This document shows, piece after piece, positions 24,313-33,157 of a stretch of DNA of 64,000 bases (the first letter of the stretch is position 1; each line of letters opens with the position of its first letter). The stretch covers positions 101,574 through 165,573 of the forward strand of contig NZ_MRXX01000001.1 in NCBI RefSeq assembly GCF_016642265.1. The letters are read 5' to 3'. A program made the position numbers and the translations under genes. The notes beneath the pieces are model-generated. The model did not search any database. It was not told where the DNA came from and saw nothing but the letters and a program-made list of their open reading frames with translations. The DNA comes from Streptococcus lactarius. Lineage in GTDB: Bacteria > Bacillota > Bacilli > Lactobacillales > Streptococcaceae.

Positions 24313-25657
24313 CCGCTTCCTCCTCTCTCAATTCATATTTGACGGCATCAATCAGGGATTGCTGAGAGATGTCCTTTTCTTTCAATCGTTTCATGACTTG
24401 TTCGTCCATTGTGCTCTTTGTAATGATGTGGTGAACAACCACCGTTTCTTTCTGCCCCTGACGCCAGAGCCTAGCATTGAGCTGTTGGTACAATTCCAAG
24501 GACCAAGTTAAGCCAAACCAACAAATGGTATGGCCGCCGGCTTGAAGATTAAGCCCATGACCGCTGCTTGCTGGGTGAATCAAACCAAGGGAAATCTTTC
24601 CCTTGTTCCATTCCTCAATATCCTGATTGCTTTGAATCACTCTAGCTTCTGGAAAGCGTTCCTTGATGCGTTTCAAATCATGCTGGAACCAATAAGCGAC
24701 TAACAAAGGCTGGCCATTCATACTCTCCACCATTTCTTCAAGAGCCACTAACTTCTGATCATGCAAGAGTACCGCCTTTCGATTCTCATCATAAACCATG
24801 CCATTAGCCATCTGCAGTAATTTATTCGAAAGGCTGGCACTGTTTACGGCATCAAGTACCTGCCCCTTGAGAGAAACCATCATCTCTGTTTTAAACTCCT
24901 TATAAACTGCAAATTCTGGCTCCGACATCTCAACTAGAACTTCATTGTCCACTCGTTCTGGCATATTGAGATAATCCACTGCCTTCATAGAAATCGTCAT
25001 ATCCGCTATCTTGTCATAGATGTCTTCTTCTACGCCATCCTTTGGCTTATAAGAAAAGATAACCTGACCGTTTCGTTTGTCGGGGTCAAAATACTGATTG
25101 CGAAAAGCTGTGATGAAGCGTCCCAGGCGCTGTCCGCCATCTAAAATGCCAATCTCAGAAAATAGGTCCATGATGTTTCCAGGAGTTCCCGTCAGCCCAA
25201 CCATGCGCTTGATTCTAAATCGAACTTTCCTAAGAGCCTTGAAGCGTTTAGCCTGATAAGACTTAAAGCTAGAGAGTTCATCAATCACCACCATATCAAA
25301 ATCAAAGAGTTGATTCTGAATCAACCAGACAACATTTTCTCGGTTAATGGTATAGATAAAGGCTGCACGTGATAAAGCTGCTCTCCGTTCTGATTCACTG
25401 CCAATGGCAATGGAAATATCTAGCCCCTTTAAATGTTCCCACTTATCCAGCTCATTCTTCCAAGTATGACTGGCCACTCGAAGCGGGGCAATGACCAAGA
25501 CTTTTCTGACCTCAAATGAATCCAATATCAAATTCCACAATGCCGTTAAGGTAATCACGGTCTTTCCCAATCCCATATCAAGAATCAAACAAGCTGTCTC
25601 ATGCTCCTCAATGAATCGAGTCGCCACCTCTTGATAAGGATGTGCCTTGTATGTCAT
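24305..25657 (-). CDS. Phage SNF2-type DEAD/DEAH helicase
   Basis: 450 residues starting at ATG 25657 (MTYKAHPYQEVATRF) with GGAG upstream. Motif I is LILDMGLGKTV, motif II is VIDELSSF, motif III GLTGTPG. The C-terminal helicase domain has HPASSGHGLNLQAGGHTICWF and RLWRQGQ (motifs V and VI). It overlaps the VRR-NUC gene by 50 bp. In this group of phages the helicase is part of the replication/recombination module. Confidence 0.92.
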   Translation of the reverse strand: MTYKAHPYQEVATRFIEEHETACLILDMGLGKTVITLTALWNLILDSFEVRKVLVIAPLRVASHTWKNELDKWEHLKGLDISIAIGSESERRAALSRAAFIYTINRENVVWLIQNQLFDFDMVVIDELSSFKSYQAKRFKALRKVRFRIKRMVGLTGTPGNIMDLFSEIGILDGGQRLGRFITAFRNQYFDPDKRNGQVIFSYKPKDGVEEDIYDKIADMTISMKAVDYLNMPERVDNEVLVEMSEPEFAVYKEFKTEMMVSLKGQVLDAVNSASLSNKLLQMANGMVYDENRKAVLLHDQKLVALEEMVESMNGQPLLVAYWFQHDLKRIKERFPEARVIQSNQDIEEWNKGKISLGLIHPASSGHGLNLQAGGHTICWFGLTWSLELYQQLNARLWRQGQKETVVVHHIITKSTMDEQVMKRLKEKDISQQSLIDAVKYELREEEADG

Positions 25658-25919
25658 CCAGTATTTCTCCAATCTTTTCTTTATCATCCAACACATAAAC
25701 TAGAAAACCTAGCTTTCTTAACTGCTCCATGCGCCTGACCTGAATTTTTCTTGGCTTTTCTCCTGGGGCTTTTAACTCCACAAAACCAATCTTTCCTTGA
25801 GGTAAAGCTACGATTCGATCAGGTACCCCTACCAAGCCAGGCGAGATAAACTTCATGGCAAGGCCACCCCGCTTTTTACTTTCTACTCTCAATTTTTCTT
25901 CAATTTCTCTTTCTCGCAT
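25608..25919 (-). CDS. VRR-NUC domain nuclease
   Basis: 103 residues from ATG 25919, chosen for the GGGAGAAG site. The PD-(D/E)xK VRR-NUC core is visible: REREIEEKLRVESKKRGGLAMKFISPGLVGVPDRIV, then KIGFVELKAPGEKP, which supplies the catalytic Asp, Glu and Lys. It acts on branched DNA in related systems. It overlaps the SNF2 helicase gene, and the two are found together in many phages. Confidence 0.9.
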   Translation of the reverse strand: MREREIEEKLRVESKKRGGLAMKFISPGLVGVPDRIVALPQGKIGFVELKAPGEKPRKIQVRRMEQLRKLGFLVYVLDDKEKIGEILDDIQGTSLSRGGDSIH

Positions 25920-26161
25920 CTTTCTTCTCCCAGGGTTTCCGATAAGGGTTGCCAAAAGGGTTCAAACTCCTTACGCGTGTACGGGTGCCCATCACCCCTA
26001 TTTTACTAGTAGTAACACTACTCTCTTAGAGAAAATAGGAAACTAAGGAAACTCGTACTAGAGAAACCACTATTGGCAACGGCTTTGAGAGGTTTCCCAT
26101 TCGGTTGCTGAAAGGTAAAATCGAAAACCTACGGAAACCAACTAAAGCTTCCCAAGTTGCC
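25920..26161. other. Non-coding gap in the replication module
   Basis: About 240 bp with no supportable gene. It holds several GTTTCC or GGAAAC copies, a short AGTAGT-GTT-ACTACT hairpin and a GGGTG/CACCC hairpin, none followed by a T-tract. Its place between the VirE-type helicase and nuclease genes makes a replication origin or regulatory site possible, without direct evidence. Confidence 0.3.
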
Positions 26162-28516
26162 TTACGGCACCCGGACAAAAGCACGTTGAGTACCATACAG
26201 GGAAAACTTCATCTTACCAGTCGTGTTTCCTGTGTACTTATTCCAGCCACCGATTTTATTTAGAATCCCTTCAATTTCATAGGAATCAGCCTTTTTGATA
26301 TTCTGTCGTTCCTTACCGAAGCACTCACACCAAATTTCCATAATGCAGACTCGCTCACGTTGCTCCGTTCCCTTCAAAGTCTGACTGCCAAAGTCACTCC
26401 CAGCCAAGAAAGTCCGCCGCTCATATAAGTCCATCTTGGACCAGTTATCTGGCAATAAAGTATCCAGATACTCAGCCACAATGCCTTCTCGGTCATCCGA
26501 TTCCATAGCTTCCTGTCGCTCTTTATTCGCTTCATTTTCTGCTTTTCCTTTTAGAAACAATTCCTCTCCTGCTTCATAATAGACCTTGGCTTCTGCCCAC
26601 AATTGGTCTACATCGACTAGCTCCCAAGGCTTTAACTGACTGGCATCGGACACTCGAATCGGCCAAAAGCGACGGTTCCCAGTCACGTCTCGCAAGAAGC
26701 CACCTTCTGAATTGGTTGAACCCACAATAATACAAGTGCGTGGGTGACTTTCGACATTCACCCCATAGGCTTGACGGAACTTATCATCCTGGCGAGATAT
26801 AAAGGATTTGACAGTCTCCACATCTGTTTTTCGGATTCCAGTCATCTCGGAAATCTCAAGAATCCAATAGCCTTGCAGCTTTTCTGCTGCAGTCTTATCC
26901 CGCATGTCTGAAATCGCCAGAGAATCCGAGAACCATTCTTTACCTAACTTAAGAAAAAAGGTTGATTTCCCTATTCCTTGCGGTCCATTTAATACCAAGA
27001 TAGAATCAAATTTAATGCCGGGTTCATAAATTCTTGCTATCGCAGCCACCATAGTTTTTCTCATAACAGCTCGTGTATAAGCAGTGTCCTTTGCCCCAAG
27101 GTAAACGATAAGAAGCGAATCAATCCGCTCAACCCCATCCCAAACCAAAGGTTCTAGGTATTCCTTAATAGGATGGTAGAGCCGGTAAGATGTCACCACA
27201 GCTAAAAGAGCATCCTTGAACTTGGTTGGTGACCAAATACCATAGACACGCTCAAAGTAGAGTTTGGCATTAGCTAAGTCCGAATCATTCCAGCCTGGGC
27301 GTGACCGTCTCCAAGGGAGCTCACCAATCACATCAATGACATTCTTGAATTCGTTGTAGACAATATTTTGAAGGTTGGGGTCAAAATGGAGAATGGTCGC
27401 AATGTTGGATAAGGTATCCTTAACGCGGCCAGTCTTATCCAGCTCTAAGCTCGCCTGCCAATTCTCCGTATCAGCGAATTCCAAAGTCGCATCTGCTAAG
27501 CGCTCTTTTGCCAGTGTCTCCCTGGTCGCATCATCTTTTAGGACATAATCCTGCATAGCCTTATAAGACGGTTGCTTAGCTGAGTCTTTCTTTTCCTCAT
27601 CATCCTGATCACCAAAGAGATGGAGGCGAACCAGGTCAAAAGCCGATAAAAGCCTGTGACCATAAGGGTCGGTCGCATGGTGGCTATAAGAAAATTTGTC
27701 ATCATAAAGAACAACCCCAGCACTGGTTGTGGCATGAATATAATCAAAACGACCTGGAATGCTGGAAGGTTTGTAAACATCTCCTAGAAATTTTTCAATT
27801 GCTTCTGTAATAGTGTAGGTTCGGTTAAAAGCCCCAATCAAGCCAGATTTTCCAAGAGGGTCTGCTTGTTTGGCAATGGCCCGCTCCAGTAGCTTGTTCT
27901 GCCGGCTGGATACAGGCCACTCAGTCGTATCTTTCCAATTCTGATAGCGTGCTAAAACCGTGTCCGGACTGAGGAAGTCACCCTCTAATTTCTTAAAGAT
28001 AAACTCCCCATCTTGCGAGGTTGAAGGCCAATACATGATGCGACTTGGTTCATAGGTCGTATCATCAAATAGCTCCATACCGATATCTTCAGCCACTTTT
28101 CTGGCAACAGCCTGGTATTCCTCAGCCGTTACTTCCCGAGATAAGGGGATAATCAAACGTAGCCTTGGATGCTCTTTGGTATGTTTATGTGTTGAATAGA
28201 AATAGGCAAAGAAAGAAAAGAAGAGTTCGACTTCATCCATAATGCCAGGTGTCGCAAAGTCCATATCCAGAGTCAGGGCAGAACGAGACAGTACGGCATC
28301 TTTCTTTCGTCTTCCTTTGTCAAGTTTTCCTAAAACAAAGCCGCCGACATCTTTAATATTATCTTGTTTTGATTTCGCTAGTTTCTTATACTCTGCAACG
28401 GTCTCAGCCGTTCGGATAGTGGTTGAAATGCGGGCTTCAAACTGCTCCAAGCTATAACTGGTTTGCGTCCAAATCTTATCGGTTCGTTTGTTTCCTAATG
28501 AAATGGTAAGTTCCAT
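26162..28516 (-). CDS. VirE/VapE-family phage replication protein
   Basis: 784 residues from ATG 28516 with AAGGAGG upstream; a longer frame has no such site. The N-terminal half resembles a primase-like domain (ALTLDMDFATPG, then LRLIIPLSREVTAEEY). The C-terminal half is the virulence-associated E helicase with Walker A LNGPQGIGKSTFF and the Asn/Arg-rich RDVTGNRRFWPI. Such proteins are the replicative primase-helicase in phages that also encode a family A polymerase. It follows the polymerase gene by 10 bp. Confidence 0.92.
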   Translation of the reverse strand: MELTISLGNKRTDKIWTQTSYSLEQFEARISTTIRTAETVAEYKKLAKSKQDNIKDVGGFVLGKLDKGRRKKDAVLSRSALTLDMDFATPGIMDEVELFFSFFAYFYSTHKHTKEHPRLRLIIPLSREVTAEEYQAVARKVAEDIGMELFDDTTYEPSRIMYWPSTSQDGEFIFKKLEGDFLSPDTVLARYQNWKDTTEWPVSSRQNKLLERAIAKQADPLGKSGLIGAFNRTYTITEAIEKFLGDVYKPSSIPGRFDYIHATTSAGVVLYDDKFSYSHHATDPYGHRLLSAFDLVRLHLFGDQDDEEKKDSAKQPSYKAMQDYVLKDDATRETLAKERLADATLEFADTENWQASLELDKTGRVKDTLSNIATILHFDPNLQNIVYNEFKNVIDVIGELPWRRSRPGWNDSDLANAKLYFERVYGIWSPTKFKDALLAVVTSYRLYHPIKEYLEPLVWDGVERIDSLLIVYLGAKDTAYTRAVMRKTMVAAIARIYEPGIKFDSILVLNGPQGIGKSTFFLKLGKEWFSDSLAISDMRDKTAAEKLQGYWILEISEMTGIRKTDVETVKSFISRQDDKFRQAYGVNVESHPRTCIIVGSTNSEGGFLRDVTGNRRFWPIRVSDASQLKPWELVDVDQLWAEAKVYYEAGEELFLKGKAENEANKERQEAMESDDREGIVAEYLDTLLPDNWSKMDLYERRTFLAGSDFGSQTLKGTEQRERVCIMEIWCECFGKERQNIKKADSYEIEGILNKIGGWNKYTGNTTGKMKFSLYGTQRAFVRVP

Positions 28517-28526
28517 TCTTTCCTCC

Positions 28527-30458
28527 TTAATCTTTCTTATAAAATTCACAGGCATAGCCGTCGGCTCGTAAAGGCAGACCTTCGGCCCAGTTTGGCTTTG
28601 TGGCAAGTAGCTGGCAGACTTTTCCCACACTCTCTTCTCTCACTTCGACCACCACTTCATCATGCACATGAAGAACAATAGCTAATCCCTTTTGCTCGAG
28701 CTGCACCATGCCATAGGCCAATAAATCTCGGGCGATACCCTGAACAATATTTTCCACTAACTTTGGTCCATAGGTCTCAAGCCTTGTCCATTTCTTACTC
28801 TCTCCAATCCCTTCATAGGTCAAGCCGGGCTTGCCAAATGCGTTCATTCCCATGCGAGGTTTTACATAAGCTAATTTACGACCTGAAGGCAACGTAATAA
28901 AGAGCATGCCAGATTGATAGCTGATGACGAGATTCTTAATCTTCTTCGGGTCTCTTGTTTCGTATACCTGCTTTGCGACCTTATCTATTTCCCACCAAAA
29001 ATCGACAATATGTGGATTGGCTGACCGCCACTGATTGACGAGCGGCTGCAACTCCTCTTCTTCCAGTCCCATATCCAGTGCTCCCATAGCGGTTAAAGCG
29101 CCAACTGAACCACCATAGCCAAGAGCCAGCTCCGCAATCTTACCTTTTTGGCGAAGGTGGCTATTAACACCGTGTTTCTCAACCGGTACTCCAAACATAG
29201 AAGACGCAGATGCGCAATAGATATCCCCGCCCTGTTCAAAAACATCTAGCCGCCAAGATTCTCCAGACAGCCAAGCCAACACTCGAGCTTCAATCGCTGC
29301 AAAGTCAGCAACGATAAACTGATGACCTGATTTAGGGACAAAGGCAGTCCGGATGAGTTCGGAGAGGACACTAGGAACATTGTCATAGAGAGTATCCAAG
29401 GTTTCAAACTGACCTTCTTTGACAAGCGTTCTAGCAAGGGACAAATCCTTGAGTTTGTTCTGGGGAAGGTTCTGCACTTGGACCAATCGTCCAGCCCAGA
29501 GGCCGGTTCTATTGGCTCCGTAGAACTGCAAGAGCCCGTGTACTCGTCCATCTGAACAAACACAGCGTTCGATAGCCTGGTATTTCTTGACGGAGGTCTT
29601 GGACATCAAGAGACGCAGCTTTAACATTTCAAGCACTTCTCCCTCTGCTTCTTTGAGATGCTTCGTCACCTCTTTCTTTCCTAGCGAGTCCATGAAAACT
29701 CCCTGTTCTTCTAACCATCCCTTTAGTTGAGAGACAGAGTTAGGATTTTCTAGGCCACTTATCTCATAGGCACGCTTCGTCACTTGCTCCTTATAAGAGA
29801 GGTCACAAAGAATGGCCTGTTCAACCAACTGCAAGTCTACTTCTATGCCTCGGTCATTGATTTCCTGATCCAGCTGATAGAGAAACTGTTCACTTTCAAG
29901 CAAGGGATAATTTCTTAAGCGCTCTCGAATGGCTTGTTCCACCTCCACATCTCGCTTGCAGTAACGTTTAAATAATTCCCAGTCCTCAGGCGCATGATGG
30001 GGGAAATTCCGCTCCCGCATACCATTTACTTTCGTTCCTTTACAGGGCAGGCAGAAATAGCGAATCAGCCTGCTTCCCTCTTTCATCTTTTGTTCTTCTA
30101 TGTTGAGAACTCGTCCCACTCCTTCAAGGGATAATGGTAGGCCCAGACTTGCTGCAAGCACTGCCGTACACGACCAGGACCTGGCTGAGAGATGCTCTCC
30201 TAGAAACTTGGAAAGACAGACCCTCTCAAAGTTGGCATTGAAGGCCGTTTTTATAATGGCATCATCGAGTAGAGCTAAGAGAATCTCCTCCGGAATCTGC
30301 ACCCCCTGAGCCAAGTCTACCACCTGCGTTTCGTTTTCGTCCTCCTTATAGGCAAAGAGCAAAATCTCAAATGCTGGGCTATCCACATAGCGGTAAACAC
30401 CGCATTTTGTTAAGTCTACATCTGAATAAGTTTCAATATCAATGCTTAGAGTTTTCAT
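28527..30458 (-). CDS. Phage DNA polymerase, family A
   Basis: 643 residues. The DnaQ-like 3'-5' exonuclease starts at once with LSIDIETYSDVDL. The polymerase motifs are DFAAIEARVLAWLSGE (motif A), RQKGKIAELALGYGG (motif B region) and LHVHDEVVVEV (motif C). The length is that of phage-encoded polymerases without a 5'-3' nuclease. It sits in the replication operon with DUF2815 and VirE genes. Confidence 0.95.
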   Translation of the reverse strand: MKTLSIDIETYSDVDLTKCGVYRYVDSPAFEILLFAYKEDENETQVVDLAQGVQIPEEILLALLDDAIIKTAFNANFERVCLSKFLGEHLSARSWSCTAVLAASLGLPLSLEGVGRVLNIEEQKMKEGSRLIRYFCLPCKGTKVNGMRERNFPHHAPEDWELFKRYCKRDVEVEQAIRERLRNYPLLESEQFLYQLDQEINDRGIEVDLQLVEQAILCDLSYKEQVTKRAYEISGLENPNSVSQLKGWLEEQGVFMDSLGKKEVTKHLKEAEGEVLEMLKLRLLMSKTSVKKYQAIERCVCSDGRVHGLLQFYGANRTGLWAGRLVQVQNLPQNKLKDLSLARTLVKEGQFETLDTLYDNVPSVLSELIRTAFVPKSGHQFIVADFAAIEARVLAWLSGESWRLDVFEQGGDIYCASASSMFGVPVEKHGVNSHLRQKGKIAELALGYGGSVGALTAMGALDMGLEEEELQPLVNQWRSANPHIVDFWWEIDKVAKQVYETRDPKKIKNLVISYQSGMLFITLPSGRKLAYVKPRMGMNAFGKPGLTYEGIGESKKWTRLETYGPKLVENIVQGIARDLLAYGMVQLEQKGLAIVLHVHDEVVVEVREESVGKVCQLLATKPNWAEGLPLRADGYACEFYKKD

Positions 30459-30493
30459 CCGTCCTCCAATAGGTAAAGAGGTGGAGACCCACC

Positions 30494-31027
30494 TCAGGCT
30501 AGAAAGTCGTCATCATCCAAGGTATCGAATTCATCTTCTGCGCGAACTCGGCCACCTAGTGGCTCTCCATCTTTCAATTTTTGAATGTTTCCAAGACCAG
30601 CTGCAACCCCACGATTTCCGTTGGAATTAAAACCATAGAAGGTAACAGAAACCCGACCATAACAGCCTGAATAGACTTCCGCCTGGTCAAGAATCGGCTG
30701 CACCTGCTGGTCTACGACCTGCGGCTTTTGTTTGGAATTACAGTTAATGAAATAGCTATTGGCATAAGCTTCATCATCCGGCCGGTCAATATCTCCATCT
30801 CGGAGTGGCAGTTTCAGATTGGCTGGAATTTTCCCGCCAAATTTTGAAATAGCTTCTTGTTTCGCTTGCTCTACAGCTTGTTGGATTTTCTGAATGGTGG
30901 CCTTATCGCTCTTTGGAATAATGACCGATACAGAATATTTTGGTTCAGAACCATTAATGGATTGCGGTTCCCATACATTGGCATAGGACAGACGGCCAGG
31001 GACGATTACTTTTGTTTCTTTTGACAT
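30494..31027 (-). CDS. DUF2815 protein (single-strand DNA-binding-like)
   Basis: 177 residues from ATG 31027 with TTTGGAGGAAAC upstream. The sequence KVIVPGRLSYANVWEPQSINGSEPKYSVSVIIPKSD and the acidic tail EDEFDTLDDDDFLA match DUF2815, an OB-fold family with an SSB-like acidic C-terminus. It is found consistently between DUF2800 and the family A polymerase in Firmicute phages. Confidence 0.92.
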   Translation of the reverse strand: MSKETKVIVPGRLSYANVWEPQSINGSEPKYSVSVIIPKSDKATIQKIQQAVEQAKQEAISKFGGKIPANLKLPLRDGDIDRPDDEAYANSYFINCNSKQKPQVVDQQVQPILDQAEVYSGCYGRVSVTFYGFNSNGNRGVAAGLGNIQKLKDGEPLGGRVRAEDEFDTLDDDDFLA

Positions 31028-31028
31028 A

Positions 31029-32153
31029 TTAGTTTCCTCCAAATTCAGCTGCTGCTGGAATATATTCTTTTCGTTTATCATTTTCAGGAACAAGGGTTAA
31101 CTTGCCCTGAGGTTTGCGAACCAAGTGACTTAACACTCGGTTAAATTCTTTTTTGCCCATCCGTTTCTCGAGTTCAGTCAGAGAAACCAGACTTTGTTTA
31201 TAGATATCGGTGAAGCCTTCTGCCTCTGCTAGTTTGGCCACTTCATCTTCATCAGTGAACTGACGGATAGAGCGGCCTTCAACGAGCTTAAACCCATTCC
31301 ATGATTTATGAGTATCAATGGCCACCTTGGTCGCATAGTCTTTCACCTCTGTCGCCCATTTGACCAGGTCATCCACATGAAGAAGAATTTCTTCAATCTC
31401 GCCATCCGTCAAAAGATGAGGGGAAGCCAACTGGAATTGTTCAAGCTCTTTATGATAGTCCATTCGTGCCCTAAGAACAGCATTACAAGGAGAGAACTGA
31501 CACCAAGGACCATAGGTGACCTCCCCTTCTCCTTTAAAGGCCAGTTCAGCCTTCGGTTTCAGCTCCGTCTCAGCCCACTCTAGCAAATCTTCTCGCTGTA
31601 AAATGGCCGTTGAGACATTGCCTTTTCGTGGCTGAAAAATGGTCATCTTGATGTCCTCAATATCATAGAGAGCATCATAGAGCTCCAAGGCTCCCAGGGC
31701 ATAGAGCTTCATCTGCGGGTTGTTCTCGGCTTCAACAAGGACACCTTTACCATACTTAAAGTCAACGACATGAAGAATGTTGTCTGCCACAATGACGCAG
31801 TCAGCCGTCCCAAATCCTTCTGGAACATAGAGAGAAAAATCAACTTTCTGCTCAATGAGAACAATTGGATCACTGGTACTTTGTTTTAGTTGTTCAAACT
31901 CATCTATGATGAAGGCAACATAATCTTCCGTGGCTTGTTCCATCTCAAGCGTCAATTCACCTTCAGGTTCTTCTGCTTCTATCCGAAGTGCACTTTTCAG
32001 CTTATACTCAGCTAGAGCATGGGCCAGTGTCCCCTCTTCTGCTGCAGGATTAGTCTTGTGTTCAAAGAATTCCTCTAAGCGAGCAAGAGGCGGCACCGTC
32101 AGCCAGCGGTGGCTGGAGGATGCTGATAATAGAGCGTGTTGTTTTTCTGCCAT
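31029..32153 (-). CDS. DUF2800 protein (RecB-like nuclease fold)
   Basis: 374 residues from ATG 32153, with AAAGGA upstream. LLSASSSHRWLTVPP at the start, EEGTLAHALAEYKL, and the nuclease core FGTADCVIVADNILHVVDFKYGKGVLVEAENNPQMKLYALGAL are typical of DUF2800, a PD-(D/E)xK nuclease family. The Asp/Glu/Lys active site is visible in DCVIV and HVVDFKYGKG. Likely partner of the SSB-like DUF2815 protein in recombination-dependent replication. Confidence 0.92.
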   Translation of the reverse strand: MAEKQHALLSASSSHRWLTVPPLARLEEFFEHKTNPAAEEGTLAHALAEYKLKSALRIEAEEPEGELTLEMEQATEDYVAFIIDEFEQLKQSTSDPIVLIEQKVDFSLYVPEGFGTADCVIVADNILHVVDFKYGKGVLVEAENNPQMKLYALGALELYDALYDIEDIKMTIFQPRKGNVSTAILQREDLLEWAETELKPKAELAFKGEGEVTYGPWCQFSPCNAVLRARMDYHKELEQFQLASPHLLTDGEIEEILLHVDDLVKWATEVKDYATKVAIDTHKSWNGFKLVEGRSIRQFTDEDEVAKLAEAEGFTDIYKQSLVSLTELEKRMGKKEFNRVLSHLVRKPQGKLTLVPENDKRKEYIPAAAEFGGN

Positions 32154-32154
32154 A

Positions 32155-32451
32155 TCAGAGTCCTTTCGCATCTTCAAGAAGTGAAGAATAGCGCTTTTCT
32201 TCTACTGCAGAGAGCTTGTTTGCTCCATACTTTTGAAGGAGTTCTCGTACCTGTTCTGTCTTGCCTACCCGAGATTTTTCAGCCAGAACTTTGCGGATAT
32301 CTTCAATGGAGATAGTTGGTGATGAAACCTTTTCAGTTTTTTTAACAGATACTTCATCTGTAGGGTTGACTGCACCACATAGTTCTTCCAGACTGTCTGC
32401 CAGCATCCGTAAGTTGGAGATAACGGTTTCTAGTCTTTTCATTTGTGCCAT
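32155..32451 (-). CDS. Hypothetical replication-module protein
   Basis: 98 residues, helical, with an N-terminal segment KRLETVISNLRMLADSLEELC and a C-terminal SIEDIRKVLAEKSRVGKTEQVRELLQKYGA. The latter resembles a small domain shared with phage proteins labelled rRNA biogenesis protein rrp5 in databases; that label is probably misleading. It lies directly before DUF2800. Confidence 0.75.
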   Translation of the reverse strand: MAQMKRLETVISNLRMLADSLEELCGAVNPTDEVSVKKTEKVSSPTISIEDIRKVLAEKSRVGKTEQVRELLQKYGANKLSAVEEKRYSSLLEDAKGL

Positions 32452-32464
32452 AGCTTTTCCTTTC

Positions 32465-32938
32465 TTATTCTAAGAACATGCTTGGAAACTTCGACCAAAC
32501 AGAATCTTTAGTATTAGTAACTTTTGGATTCTTTTCTCCTGCATAGCGAACCTTATGTCCGCTGCATTGGAGTGCAAACAAAGGTTCTACCCGGTCATCA
32601 ATTTCCATGGTATGTGGATTAATAGGCTGACCATTCTCATGGAATAATCGGAAAGTTTTTCCCAACTCTTTCGCCGTTTCAATCTCATACTTCATACCTT
32701 GAGAGATATTGGGACCATAGACCCAAATCTCATCGCACCGCTTTAAAAGCTCCTGCCCCATGGTTAGCCCTTGAATTCGCTCTTCAGGATTTCGGTCATT
32801 TAAGAACTGTGTCAAAAGTAAATGTGGAGCAAGGGGCACATAACCAGCTTTGGAAGCTTGCTTAGAATAGGCAATGGCCTTCTTTTCATTTTCTGCAACA
32901 TTCCCTCGGTAGGGTGAACATATAAATACTGTTTTCAT
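32465..32938 (-). CDS. DUF4406 / nucleoside 2-deoxyribosyltransferase-like protein
   Basis: 157 residues if started at the ATG at 32938 (MKTVFICSPYRGNVAEN); longer starts up to 32989 are possible, and none has a strong ribosome site. The Rossmann-like pattern CSPYRG ... APHLLLTQFL ... CDEIWVYGPNISQGMKYEIETAKELG fits DUF4406, related to nucleoside deoxyribosyltransferases. It is the first gene after the candidate early promoter. Confidence 0.85.
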   Translation of the reverse strand: MKTVFICSPYRGNVAENEKKAIAYSKQASKAGYVPLAPHLLLTQFLNDRNPEERIQGLTMGQELLKRCDEIWVYGPNISQGMKYEIETAKELGKTFRLFHENGQPINPHTMEIDDRVEPLFALQCSGHKVRYAGEKNPKVTNTKDSVWSKFPSMFLE

Positions 32939-33006
32939 TCGGAAAAATCCGTCCTTCATCATTTTTTTGGAGTTACTGGTGATGGCCATCTCCGACTCAC
33001 AAGACT

Positions 33007-33012
33007 AGTATA
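33007..33012 (-). promoter_or_regulatory. Candidate early promoter (-10)
   Basis: Minus-strand TATACT about 70 bp before the first replication gene. The -35 region is weak (GTTATA 16 bp upstream), so it may need activation or be read through. Confidence 0.4.
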
Positions 33013-33114
33013 AAACCATTTGGTGAAATATAACAGAGCAAAAAATGAAGGTCTTTTAAACCTAAGAATGCGGGTTTAGAAGTCTCCCCTTATGTAAAAA
33101 GCCTATTAAAATGC

Positions 33115-33145
33115 AAAAAAGAACCCTTCAAAAAATGAAGGGTTC
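33115..33145 (-). terminator. Terminator of the ImmA-HTH gene
   Basis: Perfect ten-pair stem GAACCCTTCA / TGAAGGGTTC followed on the minus strand by TTTTTT, 13 bp after the stop codon of the ImmA-HTH gene. It separates that gene from the replication operon. Confidence 0.88.
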
Positions 33146-33157
33146 AAAATAATTTTT